Shown here one piece after another: positions 11,643 through 24,580 of a stretch of 64,000 nt of DNA. The first letter of the stretch is position 1; every line of letters begins with the position of its first letter. This DNA is from Arabidopsis thaliana (Eukaryota; Streptophyta; Magnoliopsida; Brassicales; Brassicaceae), in the NCBI RefSeq assembly GCF_000001735.4, contig NC_003076.8:7440001-7504000 (forward strand), written 5' to 3'. The notes under the pieces are model-generated. The model was given only the letters and a program-made list of their open reading frames with translations, ran no database searches and was not told the origin of the DNA. The translations under genes and the position numbers were made by a program.

Positions 11643-14600
11643 TTAAGGTAATTTAGTCGTCTCTGTGGATTCATAAGCAGCATCAGCTGAAGAAGTATCT
11701 ATGTCGTTGAGACCCAACTCCTCGTTTTGATCCCATGACCTCTCGTACTCTTCAACTGTAGTTCAAACATAACAAAACTTGTTATTCAAAACCCAAGTCC
11801 TGTCCTAATTCACATATTGATTGAGTCCTAATTTATGTCTCAGTTTCATTATAAAATTCATCAAGAAAGGAATGGATAAGTCTGAATATTTGTTTAGTTC
11901 GTATTCATATCCCACTTAAGGCTACATAGGCAGGGTAAACGAGTAACTTACATGTGAGCTGATGGTCATCTTTGATATCATCTGTTACTGGTGCAATAAA
12001 GGAATTTGCTAATTCATCATCAAGAATCAATGTCCACGGCTGTTCAAAGCTTAGGAGCTGCAAGCAAACAAAACACATATTCATTATTGCTTTTTCTTCC
12101 ACATCAAGCACACGACAAAGGCTAATAAACAGAAATTCAATCAAGTTCCTACCTTAGTGAGCCTGGCTCCAAATTCTCTCCATTTGTTCAACTTACTCTC
12201 TTCCATACTATCACCAAAAGTGAATCCGTGAACTCTCGCTAGGCCTGTGAGAACCAACCATACCACACTTGGGTCAGTAATAGCTAGGAGCTATAATCCA
12301 TCATTGGCAATAACAAATATCGAATCGCTTCCATTATCCAAACAACAAAAGCTTTGCAAGGCAGAATATAAGATACTTGGATTACTGAGTTATGCCATGG
12401 TTCAATATATGTGTTCTAGAGTACTTAAATCACTTAAAATGATTATAACAAGGATAAAGGATAATGTTGAGATTTTGAAGGGAATGTAGAGATTTTGAAG
12501 GGCACACTCACTTTCTCTGATCTGTGTAACCAACCCTTCAACTGTTGTTACCATTCCACCAAGTGTACCACCAGCTAGCTCCAGATCAAGTTCTGGGATT
12601 ATCACTCCTGCAGTGTCCGACTAATACACACGATCAAAATTTACCATTAATGACATAGTAGAAGGTGTTGCTATAAAAATCTAAAGGATCATAAGGTTGT
12701 CTACTATAATATTGCCATCAGATGTGTTATATAGCCACACCAAAGGCCTAGAAAGATCAAACAAGCCTGTTTTACATCTGATCTCGAAGTTTCGACACTT
12801 ATCTGCCACTACCTAGATATATTATTTTCTGCCAGGACATGAGAATACCATATATAATTTGGCAGCGAGCAAGATTCCTTGTCAAACCTTTACCCAACTT
12901 AAACTACATACATTCTGTAAACTTAAACTGTGACAATCTTAGCTACTTTTAAGGTACATAGAATAATATGAGGAAATATCTATTGATCCGCCACTGAGAG
13001 AACTGGTGCAAAACAAAATGAAGCGAAAACTGACCTTGATAACATCTCGGCTAAGGTCTGTAATGTTCCTCACAGAGAGAGTAATCTTCTTTCCCTTTTC
13101 AGGAATTGCACCACCAGGCTTCAACTGCTCACGATAACCCAAAAAAAGTTAGTAACCTAAACACCAGGCATATATCAGAAATTCTCTAACAAGATCAAAC
13201 CAACGAAACCCAACCTCAGAATTACGATAGCCACAACTGTCACATGTAGATGCCATGACAATAACTTCCTGAAAGTACGGGATTTCTATTTTCTGTTAAG
13301 TGGTAAACAACATCTAGGAATTCACCAACAAACACAAATATGGAAACTTGTTGCGGAAAACCAAGAAATGAACGGGTCCAAACTTTGAAAGGATACTAGT
13401 CACGAACATCCGTGTCTCACACGGCTCCGTACATGCTCCGCAAGTTGAAGGGAAAGTCATCACCTGTTAGAGAAATTGTAACGGGATATGAAATTATATT
13501 ACTATGATCTAAGTATTCACTCTCACAAATACAACCTTGGGCGCTGATTATTTTCTCGAGCAATAATAACCTTGAAACAGAACATCCAACAAAAACTATT
13601 TCAAAAGTTACAGCGTCAGAAGTTACCTCTTCAGGCGCAGAGTATCTGAACAAGTTGTCGGAAATATCAGTGCTATTACTCTGAGCAATCGCGCGATGAC
13701 CAGCAGTTGCTCCGATTGTTCCATTAGGTACATAAGCTGTTTTAGTAGAAGGTGCGCCAAGGCTTCCTTCTGATTGTCCAGCCTGAGATGGGTTAGCAAC
13801 ATATCCAAGTGTTGCTTGTTGCTCTGGTGTTCGCTCATAGAATTTGATGGTTAGAGAGGGATCTGGTGATGGAGCATGTCTGTCATGTTGTAAACTTGTC
13901 ATAAACAAATAAAAGAAACATAACTTCTTCCATATCTTTAGGTATTTCCAAATTGAATATACTTACGGGTTCTCAATGAAACTGTTTCCAGCAGGATCAT
14001 CCAAAATGAAGGTGAAGGATGTCTCTGCTTTAGCACAAGCTCTCAGTTTGGACAAGAATTGGTCTATTGCTTCAGCAGTTTTAGGATCAACTTTCTGTGT
14101 CCAGCAAAATATGCATTACTATTAATGACTTAAACCCAATTAAATGGGCATAAAAACATTAATGTCAAGCTCCAGACAGAATTTACCTTGCGTTCTTCTT
14201 GAAGGGCACTCAGTTCATCAGCAGCCCGTGCTAATATCCCTTCCACCTGTAAATAAAACAAAAAAACGGGAGCTGTTGACAAGGACGAGGTAATAGGAAA
14301 CCTAACAATCTGAAACGAAGTTGCATAGGACTATTATACACCAACAAGATGTTTTCCAAGCTGCTAACACCGGGTGGAAGCTAACAAAGTAACAAAGATA
14401 GGGTTCTCGCTCTTCCTAATAAATTACTACCCAAGTGACAGTTTGATGATTATATTGTCATTAAGTGCACCACCAATATGTTCTCACGAGTAGACCACAC
14501 ATTTTAGGTTGTTCTAAGAAACGAAGACACCCAAAAATGAACTGTGCATAACAAGATGGTTAAGATATTAAGGACTTACAGTAGACAAACTTCCACGTTG

Positions 14601-16168
14601 GGCCTCTGGTGGAATCTCAAAATCCAGTTCAGGAATCTGAAGAAATTTATTCGCAAACTACTGTCAGTTTCCAGCTTCAAATCAGTCCAGTTTTCATGGT
14701 ATGATAAGCAAACTAATTCACAGTTTTCAAAAACGTTAGGGGAAGCAATTTCTTATAAATGTGCAGGAAGCAGCTTAGGTTTGGAAAACCAGTATTTTGA
14801 TTCCAAAGAAGCAATGACATGCCCAGAATTAAAAAGACCGCTCACCTTAATAGTGGCTGATTCAGATTTCACAACTTGCCGGTCAAATATCTGCATATAG
14901 ACAGATATAAGAAGGTAAAAAATAAGCTGAAGGAGTGAGAGACCACTAAAAACAAATATCTTTATTTCTTAAAATAAGCATGGAGGGCTACATTCTACTA
15001 CATGGTAAGTATATCACCAAATGAAATAAAAAAAATATGTATAGACAAGAACAGAAATTCTACCTTCACATCACCAGCTAGAACCTCTAGATTGTAACAG
15101 CATCCACGGGGTTGAATCTCGCCTGCGAACTGAACTTCATTATTCCTATAAAATAGATCAAAGATAAAATAAAAGGTTACTTAAAATATTCTAGTGATTC
15201 TTTTGAACAATGAGTACTTAAAATAATCTCAATTCATTAAAATTTGTACCTTTCCCCGCAATGCGGACATTCAAATGCAGATATTAAGACCTGTACCCAC
15301 AAGTAAGTTAACAATAAGCTTGTAAGCTCACACAAGGTATGGAAATGTATAAATACAACAAAGAAAACATGTTTCTTTAAACCAACTAGAAATCTATAGC
15401 CCAAGAATGTGGTCAATTCATAGGGAATTAAGTATGAAAAATTTGAATCTGGAAAATGAACAGAATTGGTTATCTTCAAAACAGAGTATGACATACCTTT
15501 CTGAAGTGAGGAATTAAGGTCAATAGAAATCTGGTTGTTCCCTGGAAAAAAATTATTATTAGCTATTTGTGCATAGAAGAAGGATCAGGAGAAAGACAAG
15601 ACAATTTCATACAACAGCTTATAACTAAAAGAATTCGGTAAAAATACACTAGTAACTGAAAGTTCACAATATACAGATCCTCCAATTAATTGCCACAGAA
15701 CCATAAATATCACTTATATCACCTCAAATTTCTCAGCCCATCACCAAGACATGCCAATAAGTTGTGTTTCATCCTTACTACAGTTCATAGCAGTCTAAAG
15801 AACAGAAAGAACTAATGATAATGCTGAAGTACACAACAGCTATGTGCATGTACACAATTGGAAACAAGCTGCAACTAAAGACCAAAGGCTACAGAGAAAC
15901 TAGCCTGTTTCCTAGACCTTATATTAGTTAAGAAAGGTTGCAAACTCTATAATTCTGCCTATGAAAAAGGATAAGGACTACATAACCACCAACATCAGGA
16001 ATCTCAAAGAAACTATATAAGTATGTGCGTGAGAGGGAGACATACATTTTCTTGGCAGCGCATGCACATGCTCTCAACCACATAGAGGGGAGCACCAAAG
16101 GAAAGATCGGCGGAAACAGCTTCAACCACTGATCTAACATCAATATCCTGATCATTTTTGTTGTCCAT
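11643..16168 (-). CDS. ZPR1-type double zinc-finger protein
   Basis: Sixteen exons close in phase and give 493 residues: 16046-16168, 15497-15541, 15250-15290, 15064-15145, 14846-14890, 14580-14636, 14187-14246, 13967-14094, 13627-13879, 13397-13463, 13215-13285, 13035-13124, 12512-12620, 12153-12244, 11952-12057, 11643-11755. The start is the ATG at 16168 ([10 protein letters not shown]); upstream in-frame codons have no ATG. The protein is an internal duplication of zinc finger plus ZPR1 domain. Finger 1 is C35-x2-C38 with C64-x2-C67 (CMRC, CPHC); finger 2 is C286-x2-C289 with C315-x2-C318 (CGAC, CDSC). Each finger is followed by an IPELD block. In yeast and animals ZPR1 binds eEF1A and assists its folding; the same role is inferred here. 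I recall the locus as At5g22480. A broken partial copy lies at 22463-23067. Confidence 0.95.
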
Positions 16169-16770
16169 CACCTCCAAAGTTTCTCCAAACAATCCCAAGA
16201 AATCCGATTGACCGCAAAGTCAGCTGATTCCAAGAAGATGCACACCTAAATGGTTTGTGAGCAAACACATCAGGAAACAAAAAAGAAGCTAAAAGATTGA
16301 AACTTTTCTGCCCATCAACAGCTAACTCTATAAGGGTCTCTACTGAATTCATATTTGAAACTAAAGAAGAACAAAATTTTCGAAGACGATTAGTATTTGC
16401 AATTTCCTGGAAAAGCTTATAGAAGTTTAAACCATATAGCATTATCTATTGGTTCCCAACCTAAACACTAATGGCAAGGTTCCAAGGATTCGTAAAGATT
16501 AAACCATATAATACAAAGTAGAGAGAGATAAGAGAGTCTCGAGACAGAAGAGAGCTAAGAGCAGATACGAAACAGAGAGCTTTGTACCTCGAGCAGGCAA
16601 GGAACAGAACAGAGACAGAGAGGTTACGTCGCCGGTAGAGAAACGAGCAGAGGAGCAAGGAATTAAAAATCGAAGAGAGGGAATCAAATCTAGCTTTGGC
16701 TCTGCTGCTCGAGATTTTAGGGTTCGTTCGTACGACGTCGTTTTTGTTGAAAACGAGGGAAAATAGGTCA
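16169..16770 (-). promoter_or_regulatory. 5' leader of the ZPR1 gene with a probable leader intron
   Basis: On the minus strand a donor (CTCGAG|GTACAAAG) ends a leader exon at about 16588. A matching acceptor (CATTTAG|GTGTGC) lies at about 16246, giving a leader intron of about 340 bases. The leader exon is purine-rich. Transcription probably starts near 16700-16770. Confidence 0.55.
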
Positions 16771-16829
16771 AATTATACACGAACTAAAAATTGACCATAT
16801 CCGATTTCGACGATATAGACTATAGTCTA

Positions 16830-16925
16830 TTGTAAAATGATGTTCGTAGTTTTTACTATCTTTTTAAAAAAAAAAATTGTTACTATCTTTTAAAAAAAAA
16901 AAATTGTTACTATCTTTACTACATT
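16830..16925. repeat. Short tandem repeat, ~27 bp unit with A-run
   Basis: A unit made of TACTATCTTT, a run of A and TTGT is repeated two to three times with slightly different A-run lengths. It looks like replication slippage just upstream of the ZPR1 gene. Confidence 0.6.
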
Positions 16926-17300
16926 AATAGTTTTCTCAAAATCTCCATCGACAACATAAGCAAATCAAAGAAACATGGAAGACTATATTTGGTTATGGTT
17001 GAGAATGATCCTTAGTTCCTTACCAATATCGACATGAGTTTCGAATCTCACATTTCTCAAAGCAGATTCCCATTTTCAAACACTATTAAAAGCCCTCAAA
17101 ACCCGGCTTCAGCAAGCATTTGGGCTCGAGGCCGACTAATACGCCCATCTCTTAGGTATCATTTGTTTTATTTTGATTAGTAAATTTCTTGAGATTTTCA
17201 TCGTCGAATCTGCATAATAAATAGCTTCTTAGAACCTAGATGATTTGTTTCGTTAAGATCAGTTTTAAATACCCGGACTGAGAAGGAAACTTTGTTTTCT
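16926..17300. other. Intergenic DNA, unassigned
   Basis: No gene is seen. A stretch near 17035-17050 resembles a tRNA-type B box (TTTCGAATCT), but no cloverleaf could be built, so no RNA gene is called. Confidence 0.4.
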
Positions 17301-17309
17301 TTTGATATG

Positions 17310-18435
17310 TTGAATAGAAAATTTCAATCAAGATAATCCTCAAATAATGCAACTAACATATATCGTCTACTAACATATAACAAAAGTCGAAGTTTTACTC
17401 TGGGCCATGAAGTGTATGATTAGTATGATTACTGTCGATAGCCAAAAAGTAGCATTTTTTACAGACTGTTCAGACCTGGTGAAGATGGTGTCTTCCCCAA
17501 CCGAATGGCCAACGTTTTCATCTTATTTGGAGGAAATTCAAGACCGATAAGGAAGAATTCACAAGATTTTCTTTATCTTTAATTTCTCGAACTGCAAATG
17601 TAAAGGCAGGCACGAAAAATTCGTATTGAACTGCTTCATATCACTTATGTAAACAATTTTCTTCATAATTGTTTTTTTTGAGCTCTAAATAAAATCTGAT
17701 GACAAAAAAAAATATATATCGTCTAATCATTCTCTCTTAATTTAGAAAAAAGAGAGAGGCATTCAATCCATACTTAATGAAAATCTAAGACGGTTGAAAG
17801 TTTGATGGTATTAAGACAATGATAGTATAACCATAAAAAAAAAAAAAAAACTTTTGTTTGTCCTCTACGATTTTTCGTCAAATAAAATAAGACTTATTTT
17901 TGATAACATGAAAAGAAAACTCTAATCAAGTTAATTTTCAAATCATGAAAGTAACAAATATATTGTATCACACAATTCTCTCCTAATTTAGAAGCATGGA
18001 GAAATGCATCCAAAGAAAAACTTAAATGGAAATTTATAACAGTTGGGAGTTCGATGGTTTCAAGACAGTGACATTATAACCACGAAAATAAAACTCTTTT
18101 TGATAACTAGAAAAGGAAACTTCATGAAAAGAAAACCTCAATCAAATCATGCAACTAATTCTCTCTTAGAAAGAAGGAGAAAATCATCCAAATATACTTA
18201 AATGGACATCTACAATGGTTGGGAGTTTGATGGTATTAAGGCAGTGATACTACAACCATGAAAAGATAACTTCATGAAAAGAAAACTTCAATCAATTTAA
18301 TCGTCAAATCTTGCAACTAACATACACATCGGCTGACAATTCTCTCCTAAATTAGAAGGAAGGAAAAATGCATCCAAACAAGACTTAAATAGATAAATGG
18401 TTGGGAGTTTGATGGTATAGAGGCAGAGAATAGAT
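17310..18435. repeat. Degenerate tandem repeat array, unit ~175-250 bp
   Basis: A motif string recurs in fixed order: GAAAAGAAAACT, TCAATCAA, TCAAATC, CAACTAACATA, AATTCTCTCCTAATTTAGAA, GAAATGCATCCAAA, CTTAAATGGA, GTTGGGAGTTTGATGGTAT. The last block recurs near 17801, 18051, 18226 and 18408, and a partial unit lies at 17310-17400. Copies have diverged by substitution and small indels. No coding frame persists, so this is probably an old intergenic tandem duplication. Confidence 0.75.
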
Positions 18436-18942
18436 ATATCTAGAAAATTTAGCTATGGAGTGCCAAAACGAACAATAATCTAAAGTATATATTTAGAACC
18501 TATATATCCTAAAAATATTTTTTTGTTCGTAGGATTTTATTGTTTGTGGTTGTTGTTCATCATAATCACATATATTGTAGGTTGCAGATATAACTATTGC
18601 ATGTGGAGTGTGAGTCCATAGAAATCGGTCGGTATTGAAAACTGCAGAAATAATTTTCTAGTCATATGGAAGTTAGATTGTTCATTTGTAATAGGATACC
18701 AAAGTTAATATATCTTCAAATGATGATAATACAAGTGCGGTAAAAGAATGAACAATAACAAAACAAAACATGACACAAATTCACTACTAAGTTTTTAATA
18801 CGGATTAACATAACGACGGCATAATACAACCAAGAAGAATGTTTTATTTGCGGTGATAATATAACAAAGCTTGCCCTTGCATAATACAAATTAATTTGAC
18901 AATTATACATTATCACTGACGTCTTACTTTAGGTTTTGGAGC

Positions 18943-21049
18943 TTAATTGACATGATTTGGTAATCCTTTCTCTAAGATAGCAAGTTTCATATTCTTGAGA
19001 GATTCCTCTAGTTCATCACATAGCTTGTGAGCGTCAATAATCATTGGATCAACAGCGACGGAAATTATCATCTTGTTTGCATAACTCAGATAATGTATTG
19101 TCAATGCCTACCAAATCAAGAAAAAAATTGATGTTAGAATGAAAGGCCGAAACAAAATCTAAAAGCTTATTGTTAGCAAGTTGTAATCAACAACAAAATA
19201 AGTATACTTGTGGTAGTCCATAGATGCTTGGAGCAAAGTAAGCGATCGGATGGCCATGGAAACTAACTTCCTCAGTCGGACCGGGAAGGTTTGAAATGCA
19301 CATCGTTGTGTTCAACATGATTTTACGCTGAAACGCTACTGCGACCTTTGAAAAAAGAAAAAAGTAGATGTTTTCTTGATATTGTTAGTGGTGAAAACCA
19401 AAAGAAAAGAAAATATTTCTTACATTGATCCCGAAAGCTTTGATGACGAACTCCGAAAATGTGTATATAATATAAGTAATAAGAGAGTTTTTCTTTCGAT
19501 CTATCATGGATTTAACATTTGAGAGATACACTAATGGATCAGATTGCAAGGCGATGGTAAACGGGAAGAGAATGACGCTGATGTAGTTACCCCATCTGCA
19601 TTTAGAGCCCTTGGCCATCATATCGGCTATGGACTATGAAAAAGCCAAGGGAAACAAAGGGACATGGACAATATTTTCATGTTATTCGTGTGAGAATAAA
19701 CAAAGTCTTTAAAGAGTTTTACATGTAAAGATCAGGACTTTTAACCTGGCTTCCAGTAGGCCTTAGGTTCACTACTATAAGTGAACGTAATCGAATTCTA
19801 TCAAGCAAATCTTGTCGATTTGGTGTAAGCGATGTTCCAGCTTCCTCATTGGTCTTGTCTTGTATCACAGAAGCAATTTATTAAAAGAGAAAAATATGAT
19901 TATAGTTTCTTCCATGGTTGAGACTATTGTTGATGAGAAAATCCTAACGTTACCATACCATATGATTGGTGCAGATAGCGTGTGAGAGCGGCTTCTGTAA
20001 CCCCCAGAAGAACGTCGTTGATAGTCTTGTAAAGAAACAATGTGCACATGAGAAGTTAGACAATAAAAAACCCACAATATCGTTTGTGGAAGAGCATCAA
20101 GAATAATTCAAGAAAATTTCACATGAGAATACAATATGGAAAATTGTAACAAATACGTATTTACCATTTCCATAGCGTTCTTTATAAGTTTGATGTCATC
20201 CAAAGACACAATCCGGTGAGAAAATTTCTTTATGGCGCCAGGCTTACCCTTCAGGGGTGTATCTGTATCCTTCAAGAAAAATATTGTTGCCATGCACAAA
20301 AAGGAATCCACTAGGGTATTCCATATCAATCTCACTGTGGAACAAACCACAAGAACCAATCTAAAGAATGAGAACCCGCGTCTATGGTTGTAAGATTCAC
20401 GACACTTTGGGACAGGGAGGGTAGAAAATGCCTCGGGTTCCGATGTTTTTCGGGTAGATGCTAGTATGAGAGACAAGATAGACACTCCATCTCCTAATGC
20501 ATGGTGACATCTTATGACACATATAGCTTCGGCGTCAGAGGTTTTAGCGTTTAGGATATGAACTTCCCATAAGGGCTTAGTTCTGTCTAGAGGAATCATC
20601 GTTATACTGGATATGTAGTCCTCAACGAACCATTCAACGTCTTCCTCTGTCAATTTTGGATCTATGTCTGGTACAAATACATGTTCCTCTACATTGACAA
20701 CATCGGTCCTTAACCATTTTGTACCATCATCGTCCTATTAAATAAGCTAAATATGTAAGAATATTTGGAAGCACATGTATTAAGAAGCTGGTAAGTAAAT
20801 CAATAACACTTTTCAAAAAATGTATAACCTTCATTAGAAAATAATAATAATTATCCTGCTTACCAAAAGGCTGCAGAAACGAGGATGCTTGAAAACATTA
20901 AGCTTCAAGGAATCAACAATGACGTCAGGGTTGATCTTGGTTTTGCACCCGAACTTTATGACAATACCACAGTCGATGCTCGGCTCCTGAAATGCCCGAG
21001 CCATAGGGCTCAGTGGCTCCTCCTCCTCCTCTTTCATCTTCTTCTCCAT
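18943..21049 (-). CDS. WSD-type wax ester synthase / diacylglycerol acyltransferase
   Basis: Seven exons close in phase and give 482 residues: 20864-21049, 20165-20734, 19959-20025, 19746-19858, 19424-19633, 19208-19345, 18943-19107. The start codon at 21049 begins MEKKMKEEEEE. The bifunctional WS/DGAT catalytic motif HHxxxDG is intact (HHALGDG, residues 139-145). A hydrophobic segment (FSFFRLVLVVC and following, about residues 185-225) suggests membrane attachment. The C-terminal DUF1298 part carries the conserved SNLPGP and YGLPQ blocks. The family joins fatty alcohol or diacylglycerol to acyl-CoA at the ER; the wax-ester role is inferred. An alternative donor at 19953 (GTAACG) is possible for exon 3. 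I recall the locus as At5g22490. The minus-strand TATAAATA near 21125 fits a short leader. Confidence 0.93.
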
Positions 21050-21139
21050 GCTCTTAGTTTCTCTCTTTTTATATTTATTGTCTCTTGATCTTTATTTTAT
21101 ACTTTGATCAATGCAATACCAATCGTCTATTTATAATGC

Positions 21140-21900
21140 CATTGTCCTTCAAGAACAGTCTAACGACTAAAGACTTTTCATGCACATCAAATCATGCATG
21201 GACCCATTTAATTAAAATTCTGTCAAATGAAAAAAAAAAAAATCTCTTAAATGAATTTCGTTTGTCTGTTTTTGTTGTTAGTTATTTATTTTCTTCAACG
21301 AAAAGGTTCTATTTATTTATTTTCTTGTTTGAGTGTCTTTAGGTGTGCGTCTCTGACTCTGGTTAGTGATTTCAGATCTATTTCAATAGTGTGATCAAAC
21401 TCTTTAATTTCAGCATGACCAAATCTACCATATAATGTCATATAATATCTCTATCAAATTTTCAGGTGTTGGTTAAATAAACTGCTTAGTTTGAAAATAC
21501 TTTGATGGGTAAAATGATTCGTAGACAACACTTTGATGTAAACCATGCATATCAGAAACCGGTGGTTGTTATATGGTTACATCCTGATAATAATCAAAGA
21601 CGATGATGATATGACGCCTCGGCCATCTAAATTTCTAAAAGAAGTAATTGTGTACGACAAAAAAATCACATCCATTCGGGAGATGCGCAAATGCACGTGG
21701 AACTAAAGGTATTAGGGTTTTGGTCAGGAGCAAGACTATATTGTCGGTCGTACGTTAACGTTGCTTTTCCCGTAGAATCTCTTTTTCTTACCATTTTGAC
21801 ACTTTCATAGCTTTTTTAACTAAGAAGATTGTTACCCTTTCCAAATGAATATGTAACACAGTGGCTATGTTTAGTTTGAACCGGCTCTGCATCCTATCAT
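21140..21900. other. Intergenic DNA upstream of the acyltransferase gene
   Basis: AT-rich, with no supported gene. Single motif matches only (a TTAGGGTTTT telo-box-like site near 21711). Confidence 0.4.
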
Positions 21901-22462
21901 TTCAAATGTGTGAACAAGGTTGCTTACGAGGGAGCAAGAAGGGAGACCGACGTTGACGAAAGAAGATTTGATGCAGCGCATCTATACATCATTGATCACC
22001 ACTTCAAAGGCTTTCATGGTGCTCGATATTTCTCTTTGTTTTACGTCTAGTCTTGTTAATGGCCTAATGGGCCATGTGTTCGTGGGCTTTAAATCTATAT
22101 CTCGTCGGTATCGTATTACATTAGATTAGGGTTTTTGTTTTATGTTTCTTATTATTTAAGGAGCTTGAGTCTATTTTGGAAGGCAGCTTCGAGTTTTAAG
22201 AGAGCTTTGTCTAAAGCCTAGAGAGGAGGACTCTCAACCCTAAGAGCTTGTGTGCAAGCCCTGCAAGGAGGACTTGCAAAACCTTGTCGATATCGATCTC
22301 TTGGAACCGACCTTATCCTTATTGCTTATTCGTCAAGTTTCGGTGTTCTAAGTAAGATCCGTTCGTTAATCCGAGTTCTCCTAGAGATCTTGTGTTCTCG
22401 TCTGTTATTTAGCTTCCGCCCTCTATCAAGATTCAAGCCGCATGCACGCACTAGGAGAGAAA
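21900..22462 (+). other. GC-richer block of unknown origin abutting the ZPR1 fragment
   Basis: This ~560 base stretch is visibly richer in G and C than its surroundings. It contains a 69-codon open frame from 21920 (beginning MLTREQEGRPTLTKEDLMQR) that I do not recognise, and imperfect repeats of GGAGGACT and TTGCAA around 22225-22285. It resembles transposon-derived sequence or LTR-like DNA, but no terminal repeats or target-site duplication could be defined. It ends exactly where homology to the ZPR1 gene begins. Confidence 0.35.
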
Positions 22463-23067
22463 CAAACTAATTCACAGTTTTCAGAAAGGTTAGGGAAGCA
22501 AATTCTTATGTATACGCAGGAAGCGGCTCGGGTTTATAAACTCAAGACTATTTTAATTCCAATGAAGCAATGATATGCCCTGATTCAGAAAGACCACTCA
22601 CCTTGATAGTATTTAAGTTAATAGTGGCTTATTCGGATTTTACCATATCCATATACAGGTTCTTTAGTTGATTGCCACAAAACCACAAATATAAATATAT
22701 TTCACCTCAAATTTCCTTGTCCATCACTAAAATAATAAGTTGTGTTTCATCCCCACTACAGTAACAATCTCAAGAACCATTGGATTGCAGAAAGAATTAA
22801 TGATATTACAGCTATATGTGTAAGTACACAATTGGAAAAGCTGAAACTGGGGAACAAAGGCTAAAGAGAAACTAGCATGTTTCCTAGACCCTTTATATTA
22901 CTTAACAAGCAACGAGTATAACTCTGCCTATGAAAAAGGATAAATATAACATAACCAACATCAGGAAACTCAAAGAGACTATGTAAGTGTGTGTGTGTGT
23001 GATAGAGGGAGAGATACATTTTCACCACAGCGCATGCACATGCTCTCAACCACATAGAGGGGAACAT
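22463..23067 (-). pseudogene. Partial, deleted copy of the ZPR1 gene
   Basis: 22463 to about 22645 matches 14707-14890 of the ZPR1 gene (intron 5 and exon 5). About 22655-23067 matches 15670-16097 (intron 1 and the 3' half of exon 1). The segment between, holding exons 2-4, is missing. The exon 1 relic still reads [16 protein letters not shown] on the minus strand, so half of zinc finger 1 and its GT donor survive. The start codon and everything downstream of exon 5 are absent. Orientation is the same as the parent, about 7 kb away. It cannot make ZPR1. Confidence 0.85.
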
Positions 23068-23069
23068 CA

Positions 23070-24516
23070 TATTGGGCTATATATTTGTGTTTATTGCCCA
23101 AGCCCATACACCTAATTAAGTATCATGTACTATATGGATATGTGTATTATACAGTCAATAAAATCAAAACACAATTCCGCTAAACACTTTTGTCACATCA
23201 AAAGAGTGATCGGCGGAAACCCATCGTCGTTCATTCTTTTTTCTATTTTCTCCTATATTATGCTTTTGATAAATAAAAAAAACGTGTTTATGCAAAATCA
23301 ATTGAAGGAATGTACTTTTGTTTCTTATTAAGCCGGAAAATTTATGTATCTATGTTTCTTGTTGAATCGAATAAGATTCAAAATAAATTTGGCAAATAGC
23401 AATAATTTTTTTATAGATGTCAATAAGAAAAAATGTGACATTGTTTTTAAATAGTCTCAAGTAAATTTTAGTTTTGATTTTGTTCTTCTTTCTTTCTTTG
23501 TTAAAGCTTAATTTTTTCTCCACTTAATTAATTGTTCTGGAAACATGATATTTTTCATAACTATCAAATCTGTAGTTTATCATCCGGTAGTTTAACAAAA
23601 CTAAACTCAATTGCATAGTACTGTTGTATGCTTTAATGTACACTAAAGTATGCATGTCTCTTTACCAAAATATTGGTATATATGCATGCATATTGCATGT
23701 CTTAGTACGCATTATAGCATTGAACCATTCAAAGCGTAAATCTCAAATCCTACTCTCGGTGGTATCTCGATCTTGATATTTAGCCTATTCTCGGAGGTCT
23801 ATCATGTCAATCTTTTTTATGATCTCTCCCGCCAGTTCCCACCCAAAAGTTTCCTGAACTGATTTCTTTGGACGACACATTCTATTTCCCAAAAACAATA
23901 TATTGTTTTATTTGCTCTGCAAAGCTCAGAACTTCGACAGCATAAAATTTAACTTCCACCTGGGAGAAAAATTTATGCCAAAGAATATTTACTGACAGTT
24001 TTTTGTTTTTTTTGCATAACTAAATCTACATGTTTTATATACATTTCGGGATTAAAAGCGGATCATGCAATATTATAGTTTTTGGTATTTTTTTTTTTTT
24101 AACCTATATTACTTTTATATGTTAATATAATTTTCATACTAATAAACTTTAGCATTAAAGTACATCAATATTAATTAGCATATTGTTATTATTACTTTAG
24201 TTAAAAAAATTGATCCCATACATAACTTTCTAAAAGATGTACCTCACACAACTCTGATAACACCAAATATTATATTAATGTCACAAAATGTGTCTGCGTG
24301 TGGATATTGGTGTGGTGGGTTCAGAAGTTTTAAGGGTGTCTCCCAAATTCACCCCACATGACACCCATAATCTGACTTACAAAAATGGAAAGAATGCATT
24401 GAACTAGACATTGTACATGCGTTATACAGTTATCAAGTGTTAAATTCCCCTCAATAAAATGTCTCCGTAAGTCCACTGCACCGATGCCCATACCTATTTA
24501 TTTGGAGAATGTAATC
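23070..24516. other. AT-rich intergenic DNA
   Basis: No gene or defined repeat. Short frames only, several T-runs, and a cluster of ATGCAT-like words near 23640-23700. Confidence 0.4.
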
Positions 24517-24580
24517 CTTTATATATATGTAAGACTATGTACCATATACTTTATATATATGTAAGACTATGTACCATATA
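24517..24580. repeat. Perfect tandem duplication of a 32 bp unit
   Basis: Two adjacent identical copies (24517-24548 and 24549-24580) of an AT-rich 32 base unit containing GTAAGACTATGTACCATATA. Confidence 0.85.

Noticed and set aside
13623..13838. Alternative minus frame within the ZPR1 gene
   Set aside because: Overlaps true exon 9 in another phase; only the other phase joins to neighbours.
17030..17060. tRNA-like B-box word
   Set aside because: No A box at proper distance and no cloverleaf could be drawn, so no tRNA or SINE is called.
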